From: Biomphalaria glabrata
Taxonomy: Eukaryota > Mollusca > Gastropoda > Planorbidae
Length of the DNA stretch: 64,000 nucleotides
Direction of reading: 5' to 3'
NCBI RefSeq assembly: GCF_947242115.1
Contig: NC_074723.1
Location: 27,925,043-27,989,042, forward strand
The notes under the pieces are model-generated. The model was not told the origin of the DNA. It was given only the letters and a program-made list of their open reading frames with translations, and made no database searches. Shown here piece after piece: positions 55,001 through 63,391 of this stretch (its first letter is position 1; each line of letters starts with the position of its first letter). A program made the position numbers and the translations under genes.

Positions 55001-58000
55001 AAGTACCCATTCAACTTAACGCCTCGGGCAACGCTGTTCGTCTAGCACTAGCCATTATCAAGGTATAATCTCCCTTGATTTTGGCCGAGCTCCGATAATC
55101 TCCCCTTCATAATCCACCTGGCCACCTGGGCTGATTTCCTGGACTTTCAACTCGCGCCTTCGCGCAATGTCTATCTCCCGGAAACTCTCGTCACGGTCAA
55201 GCGTGGACCCCCATTGTCAAAGACGTCAGATAGTCTAGACCACCTTTGCACCTATCTCCCGCCACTCACCCCCCCCCCCTTTTATCCACGTGTATATGGA
55301 CAAACTTCATCGTCCGATCTCATTCACGCTGGAAAGCCCACAGGGAGCACATCTAACTCTTGCTTGAGCTCTAGACTATTTTCATTCCCTTATTTCACTT
55401 TGGATTGGTGGTATGTAACTTTGTAAAGTGCTTGAGAACCATTTTACTTAGTAATGTATATATATATTTGTGCATTTATTACTACATTATTTGTGTACCT
55501 ATTTGTGCATTCTTATCATGGATAATGTAAGTAGATTACTGTATACTTATATTTTATATCATGACTTTTGTGGCTAAATGTTCAAACCAGCTGGACTAGA
55601 GTTTATTAACAATTCTTACCAGATGTATTTAGCTCTTTAACTATTATTGTTTTAACTCTGATATATTAGCGCTCAGCACGAGCCTTCAACGTAGTATCAT
55701 TGATTAATTCCTTGGCAGGGAATTATCCAAACATTTATGTAAACATGTCTTATTACTGAGTATGTATTTACTTATGCTCTATGTTTACTTATATGAGAGC
55801 ATGGGCGAGTATCAGACGTTGATCTCCCCTTCCCCTTTCATCTCATTTATCTAAGCGATATAGGTACTTGCTACTCACCGTGATTGGTGAACGACACTTG
55901 TATTACTTATCATATATCACTTATTACTGTTTGTTATTTCCCTTTATGGGAGTCCCCATTATTATTGTTATCTCCCTTGATGGGACACTATTCATTTGTT
56001 AGGTCCCTTTGATAAATATGAAACTAGCTTATGGTTTCTATACATCAGTCTGAAGATGTCCTTCACGGAAAGGCATCTACCTCCCAGTGTTATCGTTATG
56101 GCTAAACCGACGCATACATCATATCGTTGCAGCTTTTATCTATAGGCTACACCCGCCTGAAATCTTAGCAACCTAAAGCTGATAGCAGATTTGCTGGCAC
56201 CAGATCTGTAGACATCAGACCTACTCATCATTCAAGAGTCCAAGCAACAACGCTAGCCACAGACTCGTCACTGGCTTAACTGATTGGTAGACGCAGCCTA
56301 GCTCTGCAACCATACAAGTTGGACTGCACACGGAGCCTGGATCCACTACGCCAGCCCACCAGCAGACAGCATCAGTATCAGCCACACCAGTCTCACCAGT
56401 GCAGCACCGGACCAAAAGCTAAGCAACCAGCCTAATGACACTCAGACCACTTGGTTCTAATATCTGATGATGATAGTCTCCTAATGTAAATACGCTAGAT
56501 CCCATTCTAGCATCTGTACAGCATTTCACCTTTCATTATCTTATGTTGTATAATAAACTGTACATAAGTTTACATCTAAATATAGTATTTGTTGCCTGCA
56601 TTATAACGCTGTGCTTATAGTTTATATGTGCAAGTAAGGATTCTCAAACTATAAAATCCCCTAGACACCCAAAACGGCCAATATCTTAATCCGACTTGTC
56701 ACAAATACCACACACTATTTCTCTTAGTAAGAAATAAAGTTTAATTTAGAACGCTTGATAAAGTTTGATACTGAATTGTGAGATACATTCGAGGCAGTTG
56801 TTTGTATCAGGCTTATCCAAAAAAAGCTGAACATTGGTACGCCACTTTGGTAAGCCACTTTGGTACGCCACGTTGGTACGCCACGTTGGTACGCCACATT
56901 GGTACGCCACGTTGGTACGCCACATTGGTACGCCACATTGGTACGCCACGTTGGTACGCCACGTTGGTACGCCACATTGGTACGCCACGTTGGTACGCCA
57001 CATTGGTACGCCACGTTGGTACGCCACTTTGGTACGCCACTCAGAAGACATTTTGTCGTTCTGACGTAAGAAAATTAACGCATGAATTTTAGTCTTCTGG
57101 AAATAACCTAAATATATCTAGTGATGGGAACTAAGCTAACTTTTAAAAGTTAAACTAAAACTAGTTTTCAACTAAAATAAAGTAGTTAAACTAAAGGTTT
57201 ATCATGAATATCAAAATATAGTTAAACTAAACTAAAGAAAATTAATTAAACTTTTCATAATTTCTTTTGGGGAGGGGGGTTAACTAGACCTATATAGGTA
57301 TAATCATCCGACTGTATGCCTGCGGTTCGATTTTATTCTTTTAACATTGTAAAAATATTTATCCATAACAAGATTACAAAGACAGTTTGTGTGGAAACAC
57401 AAACTCAAAATCGGCCCCCGAAGTGGTCCACCCAGGCAGGCTTCAATATTTTCAGAAAGAACATCCAAATGAAATTATATCAAAGACAAATGAGAGATAA
57501 GAATGGAGAAAGAAGGTTGACAGATCTTGTGTAGTGCCCCAACGGTACAGAAGATCAAAGGATAGGTGCAAGTGAATGCAAAGTTAGATGTGAACCTGGC
57601 CTAATTAGTTCTCCTTTCAGACCTTGTGGTCTATAGGGCAGATGATATAAAGTTCATCTGTTTTTTTGGCTTACGGTTAACAAGGGTGTCATGTAGCCAG
57701 CACAACGACCAACCGCCTTTAATTTTCCCCAACTAATGTCAGGTACCCATTAGAGCTGGGCAGACTCAGAGGCGCCCAAGGATTCCGACGTTGAAAATCC
57801 CAGTCTTCACCAGGATTCGAACCCGGGACCATCGGTTCGGAAGCTAAGCGATTTACCGAGCCTCTCCTGGTCTTTTCATAATGTAATTGTTTAGAATAGG
57901 CTTATTTTTTATTTTTTTTTTTAAAAAAAGGAAACCTCAGAATTTGCGCTATTCAGTTTTCGCTTTATCATCATAGGAATCCTTGGGCCTTAGGTCTAAC

Positions 58001-61000
58001 TTATAATGCATACTAATTAGCTTTTTCTCTTTAAAAAACCTGCTTGCATAACTGATTTTAAAAATTAGATTTTTCGCTTTCAGAAAAAAAAAGTAGCCGT
58101 TGCATCAGAACTTTGAATGGTCTAAAATATTGTGATGTCGGATTTTTAATATCTTTTGTAGTTTACGAGATCTAAACGGGACGGACGGACAGACGGACAG
58201 ACATTTCGCACAAAACTAATAGCGTCTTTTCCCCTTTCGGGGGCCGCTAATAAAATCAGTCATAAGAAATATGTTTCTTACATAAACGTTAATGCACAAT
58301 AAAATAAAAAAAAAGATGTCTTAGTAAATATATGTGCTTGTATTTTTGCCTTGAATTAAAACCTTTAGAAAAGAATAGTATTCTTTTTTAAAAATTATAC
58401 TAACTTATTATATAACGGAAAATCTTACTTATACTGGTAAAGTTTAAAATGTCATTAAATAACATGGATACAGAATTTCAAATTTAGATCTAGTAACCAA
58501 AGAAATAAAAACGAAATTGTTGGAGTTTTAAGAAACTTTTAACCTGTATAATTATTTTATTGTGTAAAATACATGCTTAACTAACCATGCAAATGTGCTA
58601 TTTTACTGTCTGACCACTACAAATACAACTAACACTATTGCATAACCGTTAAACGCGCAAGGGAAAAAAACTGGGTGATCTTGTCATTATGGATTGCACA
58701 CTCAGTACACTATATAGAACTACACATGGGCGTGGCCGGGGGGGGGGTTCTTGGGGTTCAAACCCCCCCCGAAATGAAATCCCCCCCCCGGCAGGGGGGG
58801 GGGGAACGGAATTAAGTGACTGATTTTTGCTTTCATTTTGTTTATTTTAGGTGAGATTTTAATACTAAATCATCACTTACCACAGCACAGCCGAGGCAGT
58901 TTTGTGTTAAAAACCCTCTACCAGGGGGTTTTGAGTTTAAATCCCCCTACCAGGGGGTTTCGAGATTTAAAAAACCCCTATCAGGGGGTTTTGAGATACA
59001 AATCCCTCTACCAGGAGGCTTTGAGTTTAAAACCCCCTGTAACAGGGGGTTTTGAATTTTAAACCCCCTACCAGAGGTTTTTGCAGTTAAATCCCCCTCT
59101 TCTATAAAACAAAACAAAAAAAAAAAAAAGGAAACAACAATCCCCAAATTCCAACTGCACAGTTGAGGAAGATTTTGATTTTAAAACCCCCTCCAAAATT
59201 TACGATAAACGCCATCGTCAAAATAAAAAAAGCAAATTACACACTCAAAATTCTATGAGCGTAGCCAAAGGGGTTTTGAGTTTCAACCCCCCTCCCCCTC
59301 CAGTTGGGGTTTGAAGCTAAAAAGTACCTCTTCAATATAAAAAAAAAGCAAATTACACACTATAAAATCTATGAGCGTAGCCAAAGGGGTTTTGAGTGTA
59401 AATCCCCCTCCTCCAGATGGCTTTTTCTTTAAAGTTTAAAACCCCTCCAGATGGTTTTGAGTTTAAAATTCCCCTACAGAGCGTTTAGAGTTGAAAACCT
59501 CTCTCTTCAATATTATTTTAAAGCAAACTATAGTCACCAAATTCTATGATCGTAGCTAAATGGGGTTTTGAATTAAAAACAAAACAAAAAAAAAACTCCA
59601 GAGATTTCTTAGTTTAAAACCCCTCAACAGATGATTTGACGAAAAAACTTTCCTTTTCGATATAAAATCTAAAGCGAAATACAGGCATGTAATTCCAAGA
59701 GCGTAGTCAAGAAAGGATACACATTTCTACCAGTGGCTTGGGCTCCATTAATAAAGTGTGAATAGTCTTCTGCCGAAATTAAAAAATCATTAAATATATC
59801 TCAACAAAGATGGCTAAGACAGATTTTAGGAGTCAGTCATAGAGATCGGGTCTAAATCAAAGAAATCATATGCCAAACTGGGAGTCGAATCCTTAGTAAG
59901 GTTGTGACAGAGCGTCGCATGAGGTTTTGCGGGACATGTTCTCACACAAAATGAATTACGCAAAATAAGAGGTGCGGAAACAGCTTGCCGGAAAATGCGC
60001 CGAACGGCGCGAGAGGGTCTAAGTCAGTAAGAATAGCACATTACTTACTTAGACTTAGACTTAGGTCCTCCCGCGCCGTTCGGCGCATTGGGCGGCAAGC
60101 TGTCTCCATAATGATCTGTCACTGGCAATGTCTGGAGCCTCCTCCCATCTGGTGTCCACTGTTCTGAGGTCCTCCATGAAGGTGTGTCGCCAGGTAATAC
60201 GAGGACGTCCCTGTTTGCGCTTTCCTCGTTTTGGCTTCCAGGTTATCGCAACTCTTGGTGTGCGTAATTCATTTTGACGTAGAACATGTCCCGCAAACCT
60301 CATGCGACGCTCAGTCACAACCTCACTAAGTGTTCGACTCCCAGTTCGGCATAGGATTTCCTTGTTTGAGATCCGGTCTGTGTAACTGACTCCCAAAATC
60401 CGTCTCAGCCATCTCTGTTGAGCCACATTTAGTCTTTTCTCAATTTTGACAGATGACTTCCACGTCTCACATGCATATGTAGCAGTTGGAATGACGATTG
60501 TGTTGAGAAGGTGTATTTTTGTCTCGAGTCCAATGGCTTGGCTAGTCCAAATAGGCTGCAGCCTTTGGAAAATGCTCCCTGCCTTTCCTATTCGACATGC
60601 TACATCATGGTAAGCATCTCCATCATTTGTTATGATGCTGCCAAGGTACGTGAACTTGTCCAGCTCTTCAAGCTTTGACTCGCCAAGTCTGATGGGGACA
60701 CCCTTTGCCTTATATCCCACTCGCATAATTTTAGTCTTATCCAAGTTTATGCGGAGGCCAATTTTGGGTGCCTCTCTGTCTAGGCTCTCCGTCATTTCTT
60801 GAATGCATTTATTTGTAGCCCCGAGTAGTGCAACATCATCAGCAAAGTCCAAGTCCATCAATCGGAGTTGTTCATGCCATGGAATACCAAAGGCAGTCTG
60901 GTTCATTGCTCTCCTCATTATGTAGTCGATGGCTAGGAGGAAAAGGAAGGGAGATAAGATGCACCCCTGTCTCACACCTGTCTCGATTGTAAAAAACTCT

Positions 61001-63337
61001 GTTGTTCCCTCTTCTGTTTTAATGCAGCAACTAGACTGACTGTAAAGGCGTCGTAGGATCTGGACGAATTTTTCTGGGATACCGTATTCTCTAACTATTT
61101 TCCATAGTGATTCTCGGTGGACACTATCAAACGCTTTTTTGAAGTCCACAAAACTGATCATTAGCCGTTGTTGGTACTCAAGACTTTGTTCTATGATATT
61201 TCGTAAAACGAAAATCTGCTCTGTACATGATCTGCCTCTTCGGAAGCCTGCTTGTTCTTCTCTGAGCCTTTCATCTACAGACTGTTGAAGCCGTCTCAAC
61301 AAAACAGTGCTGAAAACTTTGCCTGGGACAGAGAGGAGAGTAATGCCCCTCCAGTTGTTGCAATCTGCCAAGTTGCCCTTTTTTTGGAAGCTTTACAATC
61401 ACTCCCTTTTGCCAGTCCTCTGGGACTTTTGAAGTTCGCCAACAGAGATTTAAGAGATCAGTCATTCTGTTAACAATGCACTGTCCCCCATATTTTAGCA
61501 TTTCTGCTGAATAGCACATTAGGTTCTTAAAATAAAACTTTTTAATAGCAAGATAATGCACTGTAGATACCTCAGAATATGCATTTTGTTGGCTTTCAAT
61601 ACCAGAAATAGTGCTCGGCGGCGGGGCTTCGCCCCGCGCTGTGTGAGCGCTGCGAACTCCCCCAGACCCTCTTGCTAGCAAGGACGGGGATTCTATAATG
61701 AATAATAAACGTCTTCCTAAAGGGTCATATGTAATAAAAATTAATTCCGCAAGGGGGCCCCCCCCCCCAAAACCATCCCCGAAAAAAAATCCTGGCTACG
61801 CCCATGGAACTACACGTGTACGTCTATCTGGACAGGTTGTTAAAACCAGTCGGACACACTGTCTATTTACTTTATGGGCAGGGAGGGAGCATAACTATTT
61901 TAGTGTAAAGATATATCTACGAACATGCTTGACTAGCCACGCCAGTGTGTTATTTTCTTGTCTGACCGCTCCACATTAAACACTATTGCATAACGCGAAA
62001 AAAATGCAGGGTAGTCTTGTAGTATAAGCGACTACACACGTACAGTACACTAGGCCTACATGTGTAAGTCTAGCTGACCAAGTTGGCAAAATCAGTTGGA
62101 CACAGTCTATTTATTTTTTTGGTCAGAGAGGGTGTGGATACAGATTTTTTTTTCTAGTGTTGGTTATTCTAATGCTTTTAGATCTATATAGGCCTAGCTG
62201 TCGATTTAGACTTAGAACTCAATAATAAGTCTTAAGACTATAAAAAGGGTGTCCTTGATGTTCCTGCAGTTAGAAATATGACTGTTTGCCGCAAATCAAT
62301 TGATTAAAACCACTAAATATTGATCTAACTCACTTATCAGATTCCCACTGGAAACAGAAATGAAACACCTCCACGTGGCTTACAAAAGATTCGGAACAAG
62401 CCCATTTATAATATTGCATAGAAGCTTTTGACATCAAATGTTTAACATTTTATAATACTGCTACTTTCGAGACTCCCATAACTTCTACCAGCATCTTACT
62501 ATACCCTCTTCAAATGCAGACTGACTAGAGAGTTGTTAACTGCATCATTTGTTTTTGATAATCAAAGTTATTGATATCACGTGAACAGAAAACAGGGATG
62601 TGTGTTTAAACACTGACCACATGTTGAAAAGTTGTACGAATTTCAATTAAACTTTTAAAATAGTAACTAAAACAAATAATTAAACTACGATTTTAACTAA
62701 ACTTTTTAAAAATAGTTAAACAATGGCCTTAATTAATTTTTTTTAGTTAAACTAGAATTTTAAAATATTTTCTGTGAACAAACGAACACGTTATGGAAGC
62801 CTACTAATAACAGGCTCGTGAAATACAATTAGAAAAATGAATAATTCCGTCGGAACGTTGACAAAAATTACTGAGAGAAAGAGTTAAGTTGAACGGAAAA
62901 TGAATAGTTTGTTTGCAGGGGTTCAACTTGTGTTTTAGACATTGTTTGTAATCCCAGTGACTTAAAGAAATGGATGAGATATAAAGCAAGCTTTATCAAG
63001 TATAACATAGAGGTTAAATTATGAATCACAATGTACACATAGAGCTGCTAGGCTCATCGCCCTATGTAGTGGCATGTAGGAGTCATACAAAAACAATATT
63101 TTATAAGTCGAGAATTAGGTAGCAGACTTTTCTAGACAGCTAGACATTGTTTCAATGATGTGCTTCAGACTTTTCTAGACAGCTAGACATTGTTTCAATG
63201 ATGTGCTTCAGACTTATGCCAGTGGTGAAAGTGTCCCCTATGACAGTTGTAACACTTGTTCTTGTGGTCAGTATGGTATAATGTGTACACTGCGTGCTTG
63301 TCCAGAACACTTGGGCGGATGTTTGGTTCATGGAAAG
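45959..63337 (+). CDS. Gene C: secreted VWC/pacifastin-like protein, partial (exons 1-2)
   Basis: Exons 45959..46057 and 63212..63337 are in phase 0 and give 75 residues; the last exon is beyond 64000. Signal peptide MKAVIVLMALVSPHCLVA, then KVLHEPVTSCVHKGV|TYASGESVPYDSCNTCSC, CTLRAC and PEHLGGCLVHGK. Relative to genes A and B, the residue pair inside CTxxxC is L-R, which would move a pacifastin-type reactive site toward a basic residue if the analogy holds. Intron 1 is 17,154 bp, against 1.5 kb in A and 2.7 kb in B. The excess is transposons: two hAT-like copies, an LTR element, LINE, SINE, Helitron-like. It may still be expressed, since both exons and all seen splice sites are intact, but whether this long intron is removed is untested. 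Confidence 0.75.
46508..46630. repeat. 40-bp tandem repeat, three units, gene C intron 1
   Basis: Unit CTTATTTCTGTGCCTCATTA + CAGGACCTAATACTTAACAT. Each unit contains an acceptor-like CATTACAG|GA. Confidence 0.93.
46798..47172 (+). mobile_element. Helitron-like non-autonomous element, 375 bp
   Basis: Starts A|TCTAATATATAAAGCAGAAA; inner text TTTGACCAATTTTTATCAAA and CATGGCGGAGACGGTAGTGT. Ends CCGCGAGTCATATCCGGCTAG|T. TC...CTAG ends, insertion between A and T and no TSD fit Helitrons; the terminal hairpin is weak. Confidence 0.55.
47173..47879. other. No gene seen
   Basis: AT-rich intronic DNA, nothing recognised. Confidence 0.5.
47888..49521 (+). mobile_element. hAT-like element, GGGCGTAGCC family, TSD ATAATGAT
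   Basis: Starts CATGGGCGTAGCCAGG and ends TCTGGCTACGCCCATG; flanked by ATAATGAT (47880..47887 and 49522..49529). No transposase. Left third has a long G run then a C run (about 47915..47955) and CGCAGCGCTCCCCCAGCGCG. It contains a 264-bp LINE 3' fragment (48228..48491). The right half, 49140..49390, is made of GGGGGTTTTAAACTCAAAAC + CCCCTGGTA units. Hence a hAT-like, non-autonomous family by TSD length and CA...TG ends. Confidence 0.85.
48228..48491 (-). mobile_element. Old LINE 3' fragment carried by the hAT-like family
   Basis: The - strand resembles the last ~90 codons of the RTE-like LINE at 60043..61508: QQRWLRQILGVSHRD, then CQTGSRILSKVVTERRMRF-like text, ending GCCGAACGGCGCGAGAGGGT + CTAAGTCA. 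CTATTC flanks it on both sides (48222..48227 and 48492..48497). The same fragment is in the 58725 copy. Confidence 0.75.
49530..49964. other. No gene seen
   Basis: Intron DNA between two mobile elements, with short C and G runs. Confidence 0.5.
49970..51961 (+). repeat. 5' LTR
   Basis: 1,992 bp, unusually long for an LTR. TG...CA ends within a TGTGAC/GTCACA inverted repeat. Confidence 0.93.
52279..54600 (+). CDS. gag-protease-like frame of the LTR element
   Basis: The ATG at 52279 (CACCACCATGG context) opens MASGTRSKADSDMKQK; the frame also continues upstream to 52180. Parts in order: a highly charged coiled coil (repeated KEKEITERERE type, about residues 30-115); a Ser/Pro-rich linker; a gag capsid-like helical region (HFDDKTENIEVYLVRFEEVA ... 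WCFRLSQCLRGKAYEVYSKL ... LAEQLLECLPNEVK); a basic, His/Pro-rich stretch; a retropepsin-like segment (VQALFDSGCEVSSVISKAL ... YDFVLGSRYIP); then about four copies of a 35-residue basic repeat (ARKSRGK..YTRE). No zinc knuckle was seen. It is an element protein, not a host gene. Confidence 0.8.
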   Translation: MASGTRSKADSDMKQKIAELRELAAVIYDDEAKQKEYVRAELEKEKKREHEIAMEREKREAEVAIAIAKEKEITEREREKEKQITERERIAAEKENGTASQASSGSRPASPASQQSSSNGLPHMPMEHFDDKTENIEVYLVRFEEVASYYGLPEEKWCFRLSQCLRGKAYEVYSKLHSGQREDYAALKQALLVQFELTAEAYQKKFRTSRLERRETYGNLCDRLDKYLKRWHTLSELPETLDGLMSLILAEQLLECLPNEVKIFVKEQQANTPADIASAADRYATARKDVKDIKRKTSASDKPEDQPTSSNKHAPSSQPSPFTKPHHQKAPIQRPATPTSYDRRSHPPRHGQTNNHHRDRNSTSDHRPNRQHQAPRTVSAMTELPEPSLHNQPSPLDEEEEDYYVISALTVAPEPNACGLTQPIPPHPIVSPPGVEIILINGSPVQALFDSGCEVSSVISKALVDPSDLTGGSVTVQSLDRGIPPKVYPIARVHVECKYVHGTIDAVVMDSPVYDFVLGSRYIPLGVVNKPYFSLPVGRMTKQKRGSYQPVGSPGRHSNQPFTGSSAKLKPLHPGTDTARKSRGKHNNYTREGSFNPCSSAIKPLNPGTGTARKSRGKRNTYTRESSCNSRSSAIKPLMPGTDPARKSQRKVNLHSRESGPHHGSTHTIRPLFPDIDRVWKIRGKPINRTHEETPHYGFRDKPRPTYAHWALRHNVHPTYWSAPRRRCTQSYPPGLFPQVSRIAPSTWQSACGQNIGDSGLLGRTPLWTWATS
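54714..56703 (+). repeat. 3' LTR
   Basis: 1,990 bp, nearly identical to the 5' LTR, apart from C-run lengths and very few substitutions visible by eye. Confidence 0.93.
56834..57042. repeat. 13-bp minisatellite, 16 copies
   Basis: Unit GGTACGCCACGTT / GGTACGCCACATT. It has no stop in several frames on both strands, giving spurious frames such as GTPRWYATLVRHI. Starts about 130 bp after the LTR element. Confidence 0.96.
57100..57366. other. No gene; AACTAAA-rich tract
   Basis: After GTGATGGGAACTAAGC (57123) comes a tract of TTAAACTAAAACTAG words. A similar tract is at 62640..62770. Confidence 0.45.
57367..58263 (-). mobile_element. Composite repeat with a captured SINE, copy 2
   Basis: Inverted relative to 5390..6262 and colinear with it throughout, from CGGCCCCCGAAGTGGTCCAC at the low end to CCCTTTCGGGGGCCGCTAAT at the high end. 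Confidence 0.65.
57607..57865 (-). mobile_element. tRNA-derived SINE inside composite copy 2
   Basis: On the - strand the head AGAGGCTCGGTAAATCGCTT and B box GGGTTCGAATCC; body as at 5759. Flanks read CCAGG and AATTAGGCCAGG on that strand, matching the copy 1 junctions. Confidence 0.8.
58270..58716. other. No gene seen
   Basis: AT-rich intronic DNA. Confidence 0.5.
59766..60030 (+). mobile_element. Old LINE 3' fragment (second copy)
   Basis: Reads CAACAAAGATGGCTAAGACA ... ATGCGCCGAACGGCGCGAGA, the complement-oriented equivalent of 48228..48491. GAATAG flanks it at 59760..59765 and 60031..60036. Confidence 0.75.
60043..61508 (-). mobile_element. RTE-like LINE, 5'-truncated, TSD GAATAGCACATT
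   Basis: Identical 12-mers at 60031..60042 and 61509..61520 bound it. The main frame, 61371..60061(-), gives 436 residues: NNWRGITLLSVPGKVFSTV, EEQAGFRRGRSCTEQIF, MISFVDFKKAFDSVHR, GVRQGCILSPFLFLL, the catalytic LDFADDVALL, then FTYLGSIITNDGDAYHD, YACETW, QQRWLRRILGVSYTD, RRMRFAGHVLRQNE and a GRPRITWRHTFMEDLR end. One frameshift near 61372 lies in an A run; upstream residues (CWRTSKVPEDWQKGVIVKLP) follow in the other frame. The endonuclease is missing. The 3' tail is (GTCTAA)n. Clade by overall similarity to RTE/BovB C-termini; inference. Confidence 0.9.
61815..63120. other. No gene seen
   Basis: Remainder of gene C intron 1. AAC(A)TTTTAAAATAGT-type tract at 62640..62770; otherwise AT-rich, nothing recognised. 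Confidence 0.5.
63123..63208 (+). repeat. 43-bp duplication of the gene C exon 2 acceptor region
   Basis: CAGACTTTTCTAGACAGCTA + GACATTGTTTCAATGATGTG + CTT occurs twice, ending in the real CAG|ACTTATGCC. An upstream copy therefore offers a second CAG|ACTT acceptor at 63168. Its use would add 43 nt and meet a TAG within six codons. Confidence 0.9.
63212..63337 (+). CDS. Gene C exon 2 (module 1)
   Basis: Acceptor GTGCTTCAG|ACTTAT, donor GGAAAG|GTAAAC; 42 codons, phase 0 both sides. Encodes TYASGESVPYDSCNTCSC then CTLRACPEHLGGCLVHGK. Confidence 0.85.
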
Positions 63338-63391
63338 GTAAACAAATATTTTTGTTTTTAAACTTTGTGACGTGTATTACTTGTATTACTT

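Larger units (their letters stand above)
49970..56703 (+). mobile_element. LTR retroelement, non-autonomous type, with 2-kb LTRs (TSD AATAC)
   Basis: Fossil or recent virus-like element. LTRs 49970..51961 and 54714..56703 begin TGTGACGAACC and end CTTGTCACA. The pentamer AATAC flanks the whole (49965..49969, 56704..56708). A primer-site region (TGGCGAGCCTCGTCC) follows the first LTR and a purine tract (GCAGGGAGGG) precedes the second. The 2.75-kb interior carries one gag-protease frame; reverse transcriptase and integrase parts are not seen. The ends look whole. The two LTRs differ, by eye, at only a few positions, so insertion is recent. Gypsy-like by the 5-bp TSD and primer site, tentatively. 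Confidence 0.92.
58725..61806 (-). mobile_element. hAT-like element, GGGCGTAGCC family, TSD GAACTACA, with LINE inside
   Basis: Ends CATGGGCGTGGCCGG and CCTGGCTACGCCCATG; GAACTACA flanks at 58717..58724 and 61807..61814. Same content as 47888..49521 in reverse orientation: CCCCCTACCAGGGGGTTTTG units at 58905..59085, old LINE fragment at 59766..60030, GC-rich end near 61610..61680. It differs by a 1.47-kb LINE insertion. Confidence 0.87.

Noticed and set aside
56724-57092. Several overlapping frames with WRTNVAYQRGVPT-type repeats on both strands
   Set aside because: The 13-bp array leaves several frames open; no start context or domain.
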